Assembly: GCF_022410515.1 (NCBI RefSeq)
Contig: NZ_JACSDI010000026.1
Span: 1 to 50,457, forward strand
Length of the DNA: 50,457 nt
Direction of reading: 5' to 3'
Origin: Shewanella cutis
GTDB lineage: Bacteria > Pseudomonadota > Gammaproteobacteria > Enterobacterales > Shewanellaceae
The notes below the pieces were generated by a model. That model saw only the letters and a list, made by a program, of their open reading frames with translations, had not been told where the DNA came from and searched no databases. This document shows, in pieces, positions 26,928 through 35,921 of this stretch (position 1 is the first letter of the stretch; every line of letters begins with the position of its first letter). The position numbers and the translations under genes were made by a program.

Positions 26928-28019
26928 TTACTTCAGAACAGGTTGTTTTTCAGTCGTTGTCACGATAGCTTCGATGCGGCGGTTAGCTGCATGAGCTTCT
27001 TTTGAATTACCAGCTACTAAAGGCTTGGTAATGCCGTAACCGTTTGAAGTTACACGGCTTTGGCTAATGCCAAACTTTTCAACAAGGATTTTGGCAACAG
27101 CGTCAGCACGTTTGTCAGACAGAACCATGTTGTATTCTGGTTTACCTACGTTAGAAGCGTGACCCGCGATTTCAACTGTGAATTCTGGGTTTTTATTCAT
27201 GTAGTTAGCCAATCTTTCGATATCTTTGTAGTACTCTTTTTTCACTACAGCAGAATCGTTAGCAAATTGGATAGAACCTACATCTTCTTGCTTTTTAACG
27301 TTTTCATAGATAGTACAGCCAACAGAGTCAACTTTGTGAGTTGCTGGCGTTGCTGGGCACTGATCTTTATCGTCGTATACACCATCGTTGTCTGAGTCAA
27401 CTGGTGCTGCTGCAACAACTGCTGCTACAGGTGCAACGGCTGCTGGCGTACCGAAACGGTAGCTTAATTCTAAACCCCAGTAATTGCTATCAGCTTCAAT
27501 CGTGTTGAAGTCAGTATCGTCTAAGTTTTCATAACGACGATATTTAGCTTGTAACTTCAGGTTATCAGTAAAGTTATAACCTACGCCTGCACCGAAGTAA
27601 GGTGCAAAATCGTTAGAGCTGTATGAGCTTGAAGTTGTACCAATATGTTGGCTGTTTTCTAAGGTGTAGTACATTGCACCCGCTTCAGCAGATAGGCTCC
27701 AACGGTTACCTAGTGGCCATACACCAACTAAGCCCAGAGTTGCTCCTTTAACGTCTGCATCATTGCTAATGCTACCTGTAGTCCAGTCTGCACTACCTAG
27801 ATCACGATAGCCGATTTCTGCACCAAAGTAGTCATTAAACATATAGCCAGCGAAGATGTCCCATGCATATGGGTTGTCATCACCGTTGTCAGTTGCAATG
27901 TGTTCATAGTTATTAACGCCTAAACCTGCGCCAACATACCAAGGTGTTAATTCCTGAGATGCGCTGGCAGCAAGTGGAAGCATTGATGTAAGCAAAACTA
28001 CTTTTAATGTGTTCTTCAT
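26928..28019 (-). CDS. OmpA-like outer-membrane protein
   Basis: 363 residues from the ATG at 28019 (the third in-frame ATG; it gives a normal signal peptide with ASA cleavage near residue 20 and has GAGAA upstream). An eight-stranded beta-barrel-like N-terminal domain (about 25-200) leads to an Ala/Val/Pro linker, a thrombospondin type-3-like calcium loop (DSDNDGVYDDKDQC) with a second Cys nearby, and an OmpA peptidoglycan-binding domain (about 245-355) with the usual NPEFTVEIAGHAS and LSDKRADAV motifs. It ties the outer membrane to the cell wall. Terminator and its own promoter suggest a single-gene, well-expressed unit. Confidence 0.92.
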   Translation of the reverse strand: MKNTLKVVLLTSMLPLAASASQELTPWYVGAGLGVNNYEHIATDNGDDNPYAWDIFAGYMFNDYFGAEIGYRDLGSADWTTGSISNDADVKGATLGLVGVWPLGNRWSLSAEAGAMYYTLENSQHIGTTSSSYSSNDFAPYFGAGVGYNFTDNLKLQAKYRRYENLDDTDFNTIEADSNYWGLELSYRFGTPAAVAPVAAVVAAAPVDSDNDGVYDDKDQCPATPATHKVDSVGCTIYENVKKQEDVGSIQFANDSAVVKKEYYKDIERLANYMNKNPEFTVEIAGHASNVGKPEYNMVLSDKRADAVAKILVEKFGISQSRVTSNGYGITKPLVAGNSKEAHAANRRIEAIVTTTEKQPVLK

Positions 28020-28135
28020 CATTTTCTCTAAGTCCATTGTTTATGATTCTCCACCAAAAATATGCTTTGCGGTTTTTATGCAAAACATTGCTAGCACTTA
28101 GTGTGGGGATCCTTTGGTATTGTAGCCAGCGACTA

Positions 28136-28165
28136 ATTATCACCGCATTTGTTAAAATTTTCCAG
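28136..28165 (-). promoter_or_regulatory. Candidate promoter of the OmpA-like gene
   Basis: Minus strand: CTGGAA, 18 bases, GATAAT. The -10 is good, the -35 weak. It would give an mRNA leader of roughly 110 bases, as is common for ompA genes. Confidence 0.35.
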
Positions 28166-28221
28166 TGCTTAGTCTGAAGTTTTTTCTTGGGGTAGCATTT
28201 TGTTATTTTTTTATGGTGTTA

Positions 28222-28247
28222 AAAAGGCATCACTTAGGATGCCTTTT
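28222..28247 (-). terminator. Terminator after the phosphoketolase gene
   Basis: AAAAGGCATC/GATGCCTTTT stem with a six-base loop and T-tract on the minus strand, 32 bases past the stop. Confidence 0.88.
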
Positions 28248-28279
28248 AATTGTATGTATTTTGTTAATTTGATTAACGG

Positions 28280-30646
28280 TTAGCGTGTCCAAACCCAATT
28301 TTCAATTTCAACAGGGTCTACTCCATTTGCTTTGATATAGTTGCGGTGATCAACGAGTCTTTGCAGCATATCGGTTGTAATTGAAACATGCTTAGTTTCG
28401 TCAATAACGCCCTGTTGGAATAGTTTGTAAGCCATATCAATAACAAGGTGATAGCGAGAAGTTCCATTACGAACACCCATATCAAATGGAGTGGTCGTTG
28501 AACCTTCTTCCTCGTAACCTTTAATTCTGAAACGACGACTTCCTTTGTAATCAAAAATTAACTTTTTGATCGTATTTGGATAACCATGATAGTTAAATAC
28601 AACGCCTTTATCTTGGGTAAATATTTCATCCATCATCCATGGTTTTTCTTTAAATTTACGGCTACCTAAGCCATCGCTGCTTAATTCTGTAACGCTAACA
28701 AAACGAATTTTTACTCGAGGAAGCAATTCACGAATGATCACTAATGATGCCATACATTCTTGTGTTACATAGTCACCGCAACCAGCAAGGACGATATCTG
28801 GATTTTCATCTGAAGCAAAATCCCACACCATGACGCCGTCTTTTGCTTGTCTACGTGCTTCTTCTAAGCTTAACCATTGTGGCAGTTCTTTTTTACCTGC
28901 AACGAGGATGTTCAGCTTGTCACGATCCGCAAAAGCACGTTCGGTGTAAACTAAAGTGCTGTTAGCATCAGCGGGTAAATAGGCAGAGATAATCTTCGGG
29001 TGCTTCTCTAACATTGCACCTAAGAAAGACGGATTTTGGTGTGAGTAGCCATTGTGATCCTGACGTTCTAATAATGAAGATAGAACCACGTTACACGCAG
29101 GTAAAGGTTTACGGAAATGCACACCTTGGCTTGCATAAACATATTTACAGTATTGATCTGCCATTGATGAAACCACCTGTGAGAATGACTCGTAGGTTGG
29201 GAACATGCCGTGGCGGCCTGTGACTGTGTAGCCGTGCAACATACCGAAAAGCAAGTTTTCAGATAGTAGCTCTATTACTCGACCATCACGAGACATATCT
29301 TCGTCCCAGCTTTCAATTGGCCATTGCCAAGCACGGTCTGTTTCTTCAAATACGGCTTGCAGTTGGTTTGAATAGGTTTCGTCTGGGCTAAAGATACGTA
29401 AATTACGTTGATCACGGTTGAGTTTGAACGCATCACGCATCCATTGTCCCATCTTCAGCATAGAGTAACCGCGTTGTCCACGTGGCACTTCTGGGCCGTA
29501 GCTGAGTTTCTCTAAATCAGGATTAGATAAGGCTCTGACAACTTCGCCACCATAGGTAAGATGTTGGCGACCACAAGCTAAGTGTTTTGGTGGGATCAAT
29601 GAGCAAATATCTGCATCAAAAATCAATTCACCTTGGGCATTGATTTGGTAGAGCTCTTGGAACTGATAGCTGGCTAACCAGTTATCAAGGGCGGCTAGAT
29701 GACCTTTGTCAGTCGCACATTTATTCACGATAACTTGGTGTGATTCGCAGTTCCCTTCCAGTTTTTGACCGTTATATTCGCTCACACCCGTCCAGCCTTT
29801 AGCTGTACGCATTAAAATCACTGGCCAGCGAGGTTTAACAATATCTTCACCTTTGCGGGCACGGGTTTGAATATCGTTGATCATGCTATAAGCAGCATCC
29901 ATGGCAGTTGCCATTTGGATATAAACATCTTCTTCGGCTTCACTGTCCACAATAATTGGGTGGTAGCCAAGGCCACGGAATTCAAGATCTAATTCTTCAT
30001 GGCTCATACGTCCCATACGTGTTGGGCCTGAAATTTTATAGCCGTTAATATGGACGATAGGTAATACAGCACCGTTTGTTGCAGGTGAAACTAAACGGTT
30101 TGCGTACCAGGATGCGGCTAATGGACCGGTTTCAGATTCACCGTCACCAACTAATACGGTCGCGATAAGATCAGGGTTATCAAGCACTGCCCCCCAGCCA
30201 ACGGATAATGAATAGCCTAATTCACCACCTTCAAGAATTTGTCCTGGAGCCTCTGGGTTAGCATGCGAAGGATAACCGTAAGCTGCTGAGAATTTCTTAC
30301 AGATATCCTCAATACCAGTTTCATTATAAGGAATGGTTTCTGGATAGTAATGGCTTAGAGAGCCTTCAATGAATAAGTTAGCTTGTACCGCGGGAAAGCC
30401 ATGGCCAGGACCGACTAAATAAATAAAAGGACGATTATGTTTTACTATAAGTCGGTTAATGTTGGCGTAGACAAAGTTGATACCAGGACAAGTTCCCCAG
30501 TGACCGAGCAAGCGAGGCTTTATGTCCGAATGCGCAAGCGGGCGTTTGTGTAGTACGTTTTGCTTTAAGTAAATCTGGGAGGTGGCGAGGAAGTTAGTAG
30601 CTCTTACGTATTTTTTAAGAGCATTTATTTCATGTGTATTCGTCAT
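28280..30646 (-). CDS. Phosphoketolase (xylulose-5-phosphate/fructose-6-phosphate)
   Basis: 788 residues, thiamine diphosphate enzyme. It splits xylulose 5-phosphate (and often fructose 6-phosphate) with phosphate to give acetyl phosphate plus a shorter sugar phosphate. Typical motifs are present: LLGHWGTCPGINF, VGPGHGFPA, EGGELGYS, the cofactor-binding GDGESE at 167-172, and a C-terminal domain ending in a conserved GVDPVEI. The start is ATG 30646, with GAGG six bases before it; a GTG four codons upstream overlaps that site and is unlikely. Single gene with its own terminator. No acetate kinase or phosphotransacetylase gene is nearby. Confidence 0.93.
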   Translation of the reverse strand: MTNTHEINALKKYVRATNFLATSQIYLKQNVLHKRPLAHSDIKPRLLGHWGTCPGINFVYANINRLIVKHNRPFIYLVGPGHGFPAVQANLFIEGSLSHYYPETIPYNETGIEDICKKFSAAYGYPSHANPEAPGQILEGGELGYSLSVGWGAVLDNPDLIATVLVGDGESETGPLAASWYANRLVSPATNGAVLPIVHINGYKISGPTRMGRMSHEELDLEFRGLGYHPIIVDSEAEEDVYIQMATAMDAAYSMINDIQTRARKGEDIVKPRWPVILMRTAKGWTGVSEYNGQKLEGNCESHQVIVNKCATDKGHLAALDNWLASYQFQELYQINAQGELIFDADICSLIPPKHLACGRQHLTYGGEVVRALSNPDLEKLSYGPEVPRGQRGYSMLKMGQWMRDAFKLNRDQRNLRIFSPDETYSNQLQAVFEETDRAWQWPIESWDEDMSRDGRVIELLSENLLFGMLHGYTVTGRHGMFPTYESFSQVVSSMADQYCKYVYASQGVHFRKPLPACNVVLSSLLERQDHNGYSHQNPSFLGAMLEKHPKIISAYLPADANSTLVYTERAFADRDKLNILVAGKKELPQWLSLEEARRQAKDGVMVWDFASDENPDIVLAGCGDYVTQECMASLVIIRELLPRVKIRFVSVTELSSDGLGSRKFKEKPWMMDEIFTQDKGVVFNYHGYPNTIKKLIFDYKGSRRFRIKGYEEEGSTTTPFDMGVRNGTSRYHLVIDMAYKLFQQGVIDETKHVSITTDMLQRLVDHRNYIKANGVDPVEIENWVWTR

Positions 30647-31080
30647 ATTAAGCCTCACTAGAGCAGACGGAAGTGAATTATGTTTTCTTGGAGTTACTAT
30701 ATTTGTAATTTTCTTACAAAAATGTGTCCTACATCCAAATTTTAAAACATGTATCCGTGGTTAATGCATGTGGCTTAAGTTTGTATTTTTGTTAATTTAA
30801 TATTAACGGTGACTTATCTAAGCTTTATCAGTGTGAGATTGCTGTTGTTTAAGTATGCAAACGTAGGCTTGATCACATGAGTAATTTCGAATACTGTGCT
30901 ATTTTGCTGCGTTGAATTCGGTAGCCGTGATGTTGTAAATTCACGGAAGGATAATTTGAAAGAATAAATCTACCGATATTCTTACCTTTATTAGGAAGGA
31001 TTCGTTCACCACAGATGTTGCACCTTTTAGCTTAAGTATAGGTGGAGGAGAGCATTTGCTACGGGAAAAAGTAAAATAAT
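30647..31080. other. 434-base divergent promoter region
   Basis: This gap separates the phosphoketolase gene (minus) from the AGCS symporter gene (plus) and should hold both promoters. It is AT-rich for the first two thirds. The last 60 bases contain the symporter leader described separately. No riboswitch consensus, tRNA or repeat that I recognise is present. Confidence 0.5.
31041..31079 (+). promoter_or_regulatory. Leader mini-ORF with strong ribosome site
   Basis: GGTGGAGGAG (31041-31050) is an unusually strong ribosome binding site, but it lies 30 bases before the symporter ATG. Five bases after it is TTG (31056), opening a 7-codon frame (MLREKVK) that ends in TAA one base before the symporter start. 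A weak CACCT/AGGTG stem at 31021-31043 could mask the site. The symporter has its own weaker GGGAAAAAG. Confidence 0.35.
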
Positions 31081-32547
31081 ATGTTAGAAACTATTGTAAA
31101 TTTTTTGAACGCACTCCTTTGGGGCAAGTTACTTGTATATGGATTAGTTGGAGCTGGCCTATATTTCACCTTACGGCTTGTTTTTATTCAACTTACACAT
31201 TTTAAACACTCCCTTAAAGTCATGACAATGAGCCGTCAAGGTTGCGAGAGTGGTCTGTCTTCATTCCAAGTGTTTTGTACCAGTATGGCTGCTCGTGTCG
31301 GCGCTGGGAATATGGCTGGGGTTGCTGTCGCAATTGGCGCTGCAGGTCCTGGCGCAGTATTCTGGATGTGGTTAATTGCCATGTTAGGGATGGCGACTGC
31401 CATGGTGGAGTCAACACTTGCGCAAGTGTATAAAGTACGTGATGCCAATGGCCAATTTCGCGGAGGTCCTTCTTATTATATGGAGAAAGGGCTTGGTCAG
31501 AGATGGATGGGAGTGCTGTTTGCTTTCTTTCTGATTATCGCGTTCGGTTTAGTGTTTAATGCTGTTCAGGCGAATACGATTACGGGGGCAATGGAGCGGG
31601 TATTTGGGTTTGATCCTACCTATGTCGGCATTGGGTTGGTGCTAGCCAGTGGCTTTGTGATTATGGGGGGGCTGCGTAAAGTCGCACGAGTGTCAGAGTT
31701 TATTGTCCCTATTATGGCTCTAGCCTACATTCTGATTGCATTTATTATTGTGCTATTCAATTTAGATCAATTGCCTGCCGTGATTAGTCTGATCGTGAAA
31801 AGTGCCTTTGGTTGGCAAGAAGCTGCTGCGGGTGGTGTTGCCTACACGGTCGCTCAGGCTATGCAAGCGGGTATTGCGCGTGGGCTATTCTCAAACGAGG
31901 CGGGGATGGGAAGTGCGGCAAACGTTGCTGCAAGTGCATCACCAAACCCTAATCATCCTGCATCCCAAGGTTTTGTGCAAATGATGGGGGTATTTGTTGA
32001 TACCATCGTGATTTGTACCGCAACGGCTGCCATTATTCTGCTTTCTGGGGATATTGGTTCTAGTGATGATGGTATTCGTCTCACAATCAATGCGATGTCA
32101 AACCATGTGGGCGATTGGGGCGGAGCCTTTATTGCCGTAGCCATTTTCCTATTCTGTTTTACTTCTATTATTGCTAACTATTCCTATGCAGAAACCAACG
32201 TGATGTTTTTAACGGGGAACAGTACTAAAGCATTACCGTTATTTCGCCTGTGTGTGCTGGGGATGGTGATGTTTGGCTCTGTGGCTAAAATTAGCTTAGT
32301 TTGGAATTTAGCGGATGTGTCAATGGGGCTAATGGCAACGGTCAATATAGTCGCTTTGTTATTGTTGTCTGGTTTGGCTATTCGAGTGATCAATGATTAC
32401 TGCGATCAACTTAAGAGCGGTAAAATGCCTGAGTTTGATCGAAGTAAGTTTCCTGAGTTAATGGAACAACTTGACGATGGAATTTGGCAGAATAACAGCG
32501 TAAACGAACTGGCTAAAGCGCCTTCTGAATCTGCTATCAGTCGATAA
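31081..32547 (+). CDS. Alanine or glycine:cation symporter (AGCS family)
   Basis: 488 residues, about 10-11 membrane segments. Family proteins import alanine or glycine with sodium or protons across the inner membrane. Visible family features: ARVGAGNMAGVAVAIGAAGPGAVFWMW-type region near 75-100 (split here by eye), RGGPSYYMEKGLG near 130, ARGLFSNEAGMGSA near 270. In-frame stop codons just upstream fix the start at 31081. The only gene in its unit; a terminator follows. The leader suggests translational control (see 31041-31079). Confidence 0.92.
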   Translation: MLETIVNFLNALLWGKLLVYGLVGAGLYFTLRLVFIQLTHFKHSLKVMTMSRQGCESGLSSFQVFCTSMAARVGAGNMAGVAVAIGAAGPGAVFWMWLIAMLGMATAMVESTLAQVYKVRDANGQFRGGPSYYMEKGLGQRWMGVLFAFFLIIAFGLVFNAVQANTITGAMERVFGFDPTYVGIGLVLASGFVIMGGLRKVARVSEFIVPIMALAYILIAFIIVLFNLDQLPAVISLIVKSAFGWQEAAAGGVAYTVAQAMQAGIARGLFSNEAGMGSAANVAASASPNPNHPASQGFVQMMGVFVDTIVICTATAAIILLSGDIGSSDDGIRLTINAMSNHVGDWGGAFIAVAIFLFCFTSIIANYSYAETNVMFLTGNSTKALPLFRLCVLGMVMFGSVAKISLVWNLADVSMGLMATVNIVALLLLSGLAIRVINDYCDQLKSGKMPEFDRSKFPELMEQLDDGIWQNNSVNELAKAPSESAISR

Positions 32548-32574
32548 ACTCAAGTTCACTGATTAATGCTATCG

Positions 32575-32607
32575 AAAAAACCACGCCATCTGTACGTGGT
32601 TTTTTTA
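32575..32607 (+). terminator. Terminator after the AGCS symporter gene
   Basis: AAAAAACCACG/CGTGGTTTTTTTT stem with a nine-base loop, 28 bases past the stop. Confidence 0.9.
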
Positions 32608-32654
32608 TGTCTGTTCAGTATCATAGTAGGTAATCTATTAGTTGGAGCGTGTTA

Positions 32655-33428
32655 ATGTTGATTTTGGTTTCACCTGCGAAAACCCTAGATTTTGAGCAAC
32701 CACCTTTGACTCAAATCCATACTCGGCCTGATTTTTTAGCCCAAAGCCAAGAGCTAATCCAAGTCTGTCAGCAGTTAACGCCCAGCGATATAGCAACATT
32801 GATGAAGGTCAGCGATAGTATTGCTGGATTAAATGCGGCGCGATTTGGCGAGTGGAAACCCGATTACAGCATTGATAATGCCAAACAGGCTATCTTTGCT
32901 TTTCGAGGTGATGTTTATACAGGTTTTAATGCAGATACACTAACAGCGGCACAGCTTGAGCGTACCCAGTCACAATTGCGGATTTTATCGGGACTATATG
33001 GTTTACTGCGTCCACTCGATTTGATTTTGCCCTATCGTTTAGAAATGGGAACAGTACTCACTAATCAAAAGGGCAAGAATCTCTACGAGTTTTGGGGAAA
33101 TACTCTTACTGATGCGGTCAATAGTGCGGTAGCAGCGCAGAGGGATAATATCATTATAAACCTTGCCTCAAATGAATATTTTAAAGCAATCAAACCTAAG
33201 CTGTTAAATGCACAATTAATCACCCCAGTATTTAAGGACTTTAAAAATGGTCAGTATAAAGTCATTAGTTTCTTCGCTAAACGCGCACGAGGAATGATGG
33301 CAAGATATATTATTGATCAGCAAGTAAGTTCTACTGACGGGTTAAAAGCTTTTGAGGTCGATGGTTATTACTACAGCGAAGATCACAGTAAGCCAAATGA
33401 ACCAACCTTCCTGCGGGAAGCACAGTAG
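32655..33428 (+). CDS. yaaA: YaaA family peroxide-stress protein
   Basis: 257 residues from ATG 32655 (GGAG seven bases upstream). It begins MLILVSPAKTLDF, as in YaaA, and keeps FRGDVYTGF, LSGLYGLLRPLD and the C-terminal FAKRARGMMARY. YaaA of Escherichia coli lowers free iron and limits DNA damage during hydrogen peroxide stress, and its fold binds DNA; no enzyme activity is known to me. Its gene is convergent with the M28 peptidase gene. Confidence 0.93.
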   Translation: MLILVSPAKTLDFEQPPLTQIHTRPDFLAQSQELIQVCQQLTPSDIATLMKVSDSIAGLNAARFGEWKPDYSIDNAKQAIFAFRGDVYTGFNADTLTAAQLERTQSQLRILSGLYGLLRPLDLILPYRLEMGTVLTNQKGKNLYEFWGNTLTDAVNSAVAAQRDNIIINLASNEYFKAIKPKLLNAQLITPVFKDFKNGQYKVISFFAKRARGMMARYIIDQQVSSTDGLKAFEVDGYYYSEDHSKPNEPTFLREAQ

Positions 33429-33446
33429 TATTGATTTGAGTTAAAC

Positions 33447-33478
33447 AGCTAACGAGCAGCCGAGGCTGCTCGTTAGCT
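33447..33478. repeat. Perfect 14-base-pair palindrome between convergent genes
   Basis: AGCTAACGAGCAGC at 33447-33460 pairs fully with 33465-33478, leaving the loop CGAG. There is no T-tract on either side, which is unusual for an intrinsic terminator. It may still end transcripts of yaaA and the M28 gene, or be processed as an mRNA 3' end. Confidence 0.6.
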
Positions 33479-33509
33479 ATGCACTTAATTTGTAGTGGAA
33501 TCGTTCTTT

Positions 33510-34910
33510 TTATTCATTGTGTAATGGTGTTAACACGATATTCGAGTTCGCCATGATATAAGCAAATTGGGCGTAGGCCGCCACATTTTGCGCTAATGCC
33601 TTAGGATTGATTTTATCTAAGGTATCGTTGGGGGTATGGTGATAATCGAAGTAATCGTGACCATCTTGTCTTAATGAGGCTACCGGAACTCCTAATGCGG
33701 GCAACATGGAGACATCCGGCCCGCCGGAGGCTTGATTATCACCGAGCGCGACACCGTTATAAGCCATTGGCTTTATGCTTTCTTGGACTTGAGCAAAAAC
33801 CTTTTCATTTACCTTGGTATCGATTTGATAAATTGGGCCTGCGCCGAAATCAGATTCAGCAGCAATATAATGTAACGGTAACTCTGTTTTATGGGCCTCG
33901 GCATAAGCTTTACCGCCGATCAACCCCATTTCTTCAGCTGCATAGAGTACAACCCTTATGGTGCGAGCCGGTTTTTGGGGGAGATCTTGAATATGCTTTG
34001 CTGCTGCCGTCACAATGGCAACGCCCGCACCATCATCAATTGCGCCAGTGCCTTCATCCCACGAATCTAAGTGAGCCCCGATCAAAACTATTTCATGAGG
34101 CTTACTACTCCCCGTGACTTCTGCAATCACATTATAAGAGGTATTGGTGCCTAAATCCTTTGGTGACATATTAAGCTCTAGCACTGCATTAGGATCACGT
34201 TTTAACATGGCTTCGACTAAGTCGGCATCAGGATTAGACATGGCAGCAGCCGGAATTTTAGGTACACCATCTTGATAACGCATTATGCCTGTATGCGCCA
34301 TACGATCATGGTCGGTACCAATTGAGCGTATTATTACCGCAACAGCCCCCTTTTGTGCTGCTGCAACGGCACCTTTTGAGCGTCCCCCAACACTTTTACC
34401 GTAACCTTCCCCTGTAATATGACGCACTGTTTTTTGATCGATAAAAGCAATTTTACCTTTTACGTCATCGGGAGTTGCTTGTTGAAGCGCTTCTAAACTA
34501 TTAAAGCGAGCAATTTTAGCCTTAATTCCTTCTACGGGCGTTGCAACACTGCCGCCTAATGCGGTAATCACTAGGGGTTGCTCTACCGGAGAGATAATTT
34601 TGGCTTTCGCTTCGCCTCGCTCCCAAATTGGAACTTGTACAGGCTCTTTATAGACCTTATCAAATCCTAGACTGGCCAGCTTATTCATTGCCCAATTGAC
34701 GGCAATAACATCTTTAGGGCTACCTGCGAGCCGTGGACCTACTTCCACGGTGAGAGATTCGACTATGTCATACCCCAATGATGAAGCTAATGCAGTTTGT
34801 TGTAATTGAGCTGGAATATCGGTTTTGGCTGATGTTTCTACATGGGTTTGACAGGCGCTTAAACCGCTAATAAATAGGCCTGTTATTAACGTTGTTTGGT
34901 AGGATTTCAT
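33510..34910 (-). CDS. M28 family zinc aminopeptidase, lipoprotein
   Basis: 466 residues. Lipoprotein signal (LSAC, Cys20). A PA insert domain is followed by an M28 catalytic domain with the expected zinc ligands in order: H280 in GAHLDSW, an aspartate in IDDGAG, glutamates in AAEEMG, an acidic residue in AESDFG and a histidine in DYHHTPNDT. The layout resembles mammalian plasma glutamate carboxypeptidase (carboxypeptidase Q) and bacterial envelope aminopeptidases. Likely trims peptides in the periplasm; exact specificity unknown. Confidence 0.88.
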   Translation of the reverse strand: MKSYQTTLITGLFISGLSACQTHVETSAKTDIPAQLQQTALASSLGYDIVESLTVEVGPRLAGSPKDVIAVNWAMNKLASLGFDKVYKEPVQVPIWERGEAKAKIISPVEQPLVITALGGSVATPVEGIKAKIARFNSLEALQQATPDDVKGKIAFIDQKTVRHITGEGYGKSVGGRSKGAVAAAQKGAVAVIIRSIGTDHDRMAHTGIMRYQDGVPKIPAAAMSNPDADLVEAMLKRDPNAVLELNMSPKDLGTNTSYNVIAEVTGSSKPHEIVLIGAHLDSWDEGTGAIDDGAGVAIVTAAAKHIQDLPQKPARTIRVVLYAAEEMGLIGGKAYAEAHKTELPLHYIAAESDFGAGPIYQIDTKVNEKVFAQVQESIKPMAYNGVALGDNQASGGPDVSMLPALGVPVASLRQDGHDYFDYHHTPNDTLDKINPKALAQNVAAYAQFAYIMANSNIVLTPLHNE

Positions 34911-35045
34911 AGGTTTCCTTTATTTTTATTAAGCATGTCCCATTTTTGAAAACAATCTAGCAAAAAGTGTGCTTTATGTCCCGACTATATCTGTAAGGCA
35001 ACGCTATATTAGCGCAGGGGTTAGTTTTAGGAGAAAAAGTGCGTA

Positions 35046-35342
35046 ATGAATATTGAATTGATGCAGGAGCGAGCCGATCATGCCGTGGTGCTATTAAAGG
35101 CACTCGCAAACGAACGCCGTTTATTTATCCTTTGTTATTTATTGAATGAAGGAGAAATGTGCGTTGGCGAAATGAATAAAAAATTAGGCTTAAGTCAATC
35201 GGCACTATCACAACACCTTGCTTGGTTGCGCAAAGATAATTTAGTGACCACACGCAAAGAAGCGCAAACTGTATTTTACTCACTGAAAAGTGATGAGGTA
35301 CGTGAGATGATCCATTTATTGAACAATATTTATTGTCATTAA
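35046..35342 (+). CDS. hlyU: HlyU-like ArsR-family transcriptional regulator
   Basis: 98 residues, a single winged helix-turn-helix. The recognition helix LSQSALSQHLAWLR and the wing VTTRKEAQTVFYSLKSDEV match my memory of Vibrio HlyU, a redox-sensitive activator that opposes H-NS at toxin genes. Two cysteines fall at the places of the HlyU redox pair (C30 in FILCYL and C97 near the end); a further C39 is extra. No metal-binding ArsR motif ELCVCDL is seen. Targets are unknown here; no toxin gene lies in the window. Confidence 0.8.
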   Translation: MNIELMQERADHAVVLLKALANERRLFILCYLLNEGEMCVGEMNKKLGLSQSALSQHLAWLRKDNLVTTRKEAQTVFYSLKSDEVREMIHLLNNIYCH

Positions 35343-35360
35343 TGGTTTTCATCAGATATA

Positions 35361-35388
35361 AAAAAACCGGCAATTGCCGGTTTTTTTT
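35361..35388. terminator. Bidirectional terminator between hlyU-like gene and rpsT
   Basis: A6-CCGGC, AATT, GCCGG-T8. Strong stem with T-tracts both ways, 18 bases after the regulator stop and 14 bases after the rpsT stop. Confidence 0.93.
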
Positions 35389-35402
35389 ATTTGCTAAGGA
35401 AA

Positions 35403-35669
35403 TTAAGCAACAAGTGCTTTGATCTTAGCGTTCAAACGAGCCTTATGACGTGCAGCTTTATTCTTGTGAATAAGGCCTTTAGTCGCCATACGGTCAACGA
35501 TTGGTTGTGCAGCAGCGAAAGCTTCGGTTGCTGTTTTGTGATCGCCTGCTCTGATAGCTGCGATAACTTTTTTAACGTATGTACGTAACATTGAGCGACG
35601 GCTGGCGTTATGCTGACGACGCTTTTCAGATTGAAGCGCGCGCTTCTTTGCAGACTTGCTATTAGCCAA
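35403..35669 (-). CDS. rpsT: 30S ribosomal protein S20
   Basis: 88 residues from a TTG start, giving MANSKSAKKRALQSEKRR as in other S20 proteins (Escherichia coli 87 residues). AGGAG lies seven bases before the TTG. The frame is open further upstream, but that region holds the promoter. Escherichia coli rpsT also uses TTG and this weak start takes part in autoregulation, so the same control is likely here. S20 binds 16S rRNA early in small-subunit assembly; very lysine/arginine/alanine rich. Confidence 0.97.
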   Translation of the reverse strand: MANSKSAKKRALQSEKRRQHNASRRSMLRTYVKKVIAAIRAGDHKTATEAFAAAQPIVDRMATKGLIHKNKAARHKARLNAKIKALVA

Positions 35670-35714
35670 GGTGCAACTCCTAAAAACTGGATTTGATACT
35701 TTTAAAGGCCGAGG

Positions 35715-35743
35715 AATATGCCTGCATTTAGTCACTTTGTCAA
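35715..35743 (-). promoter_or_regulatory. rpsT promoter
   Basis: Minus strand: perfect -35 TTGACA, 17 bases, CATATT. It would start transcription about 38 bases before the TTG start codon, and its position shows that the upstream open frame is not translated. Confidence 0.75.
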
Positions 35744-35921
35744 TGACTATGATTGAATAATCATCATAAAGATAAATTAATTCAACCCGCCTTGGCTATC
35801 TTCAACCCAACTCGTGTAATATGTGGCGCAATTCTAGCAGCTATTGCCGCAGTGTGACAGAGCCTGAGTCGATTTTTTGAGATGAATCACCTAATCCATT
35901 CGATGTAGGTCTGGGGGACGT

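Noticed and set aside
30960..31080. Glycine riboswitch before the AGCS symporter
   Set aside because: The GGAGAG-like letters are present, but the conserved aptamer core and its second half are missing.
35670..35735. 22-residue extension of S20
   Set aside because: It runs into the rpsT promoter (-10 and -35 elements) and the family start is the TTG at 35669.
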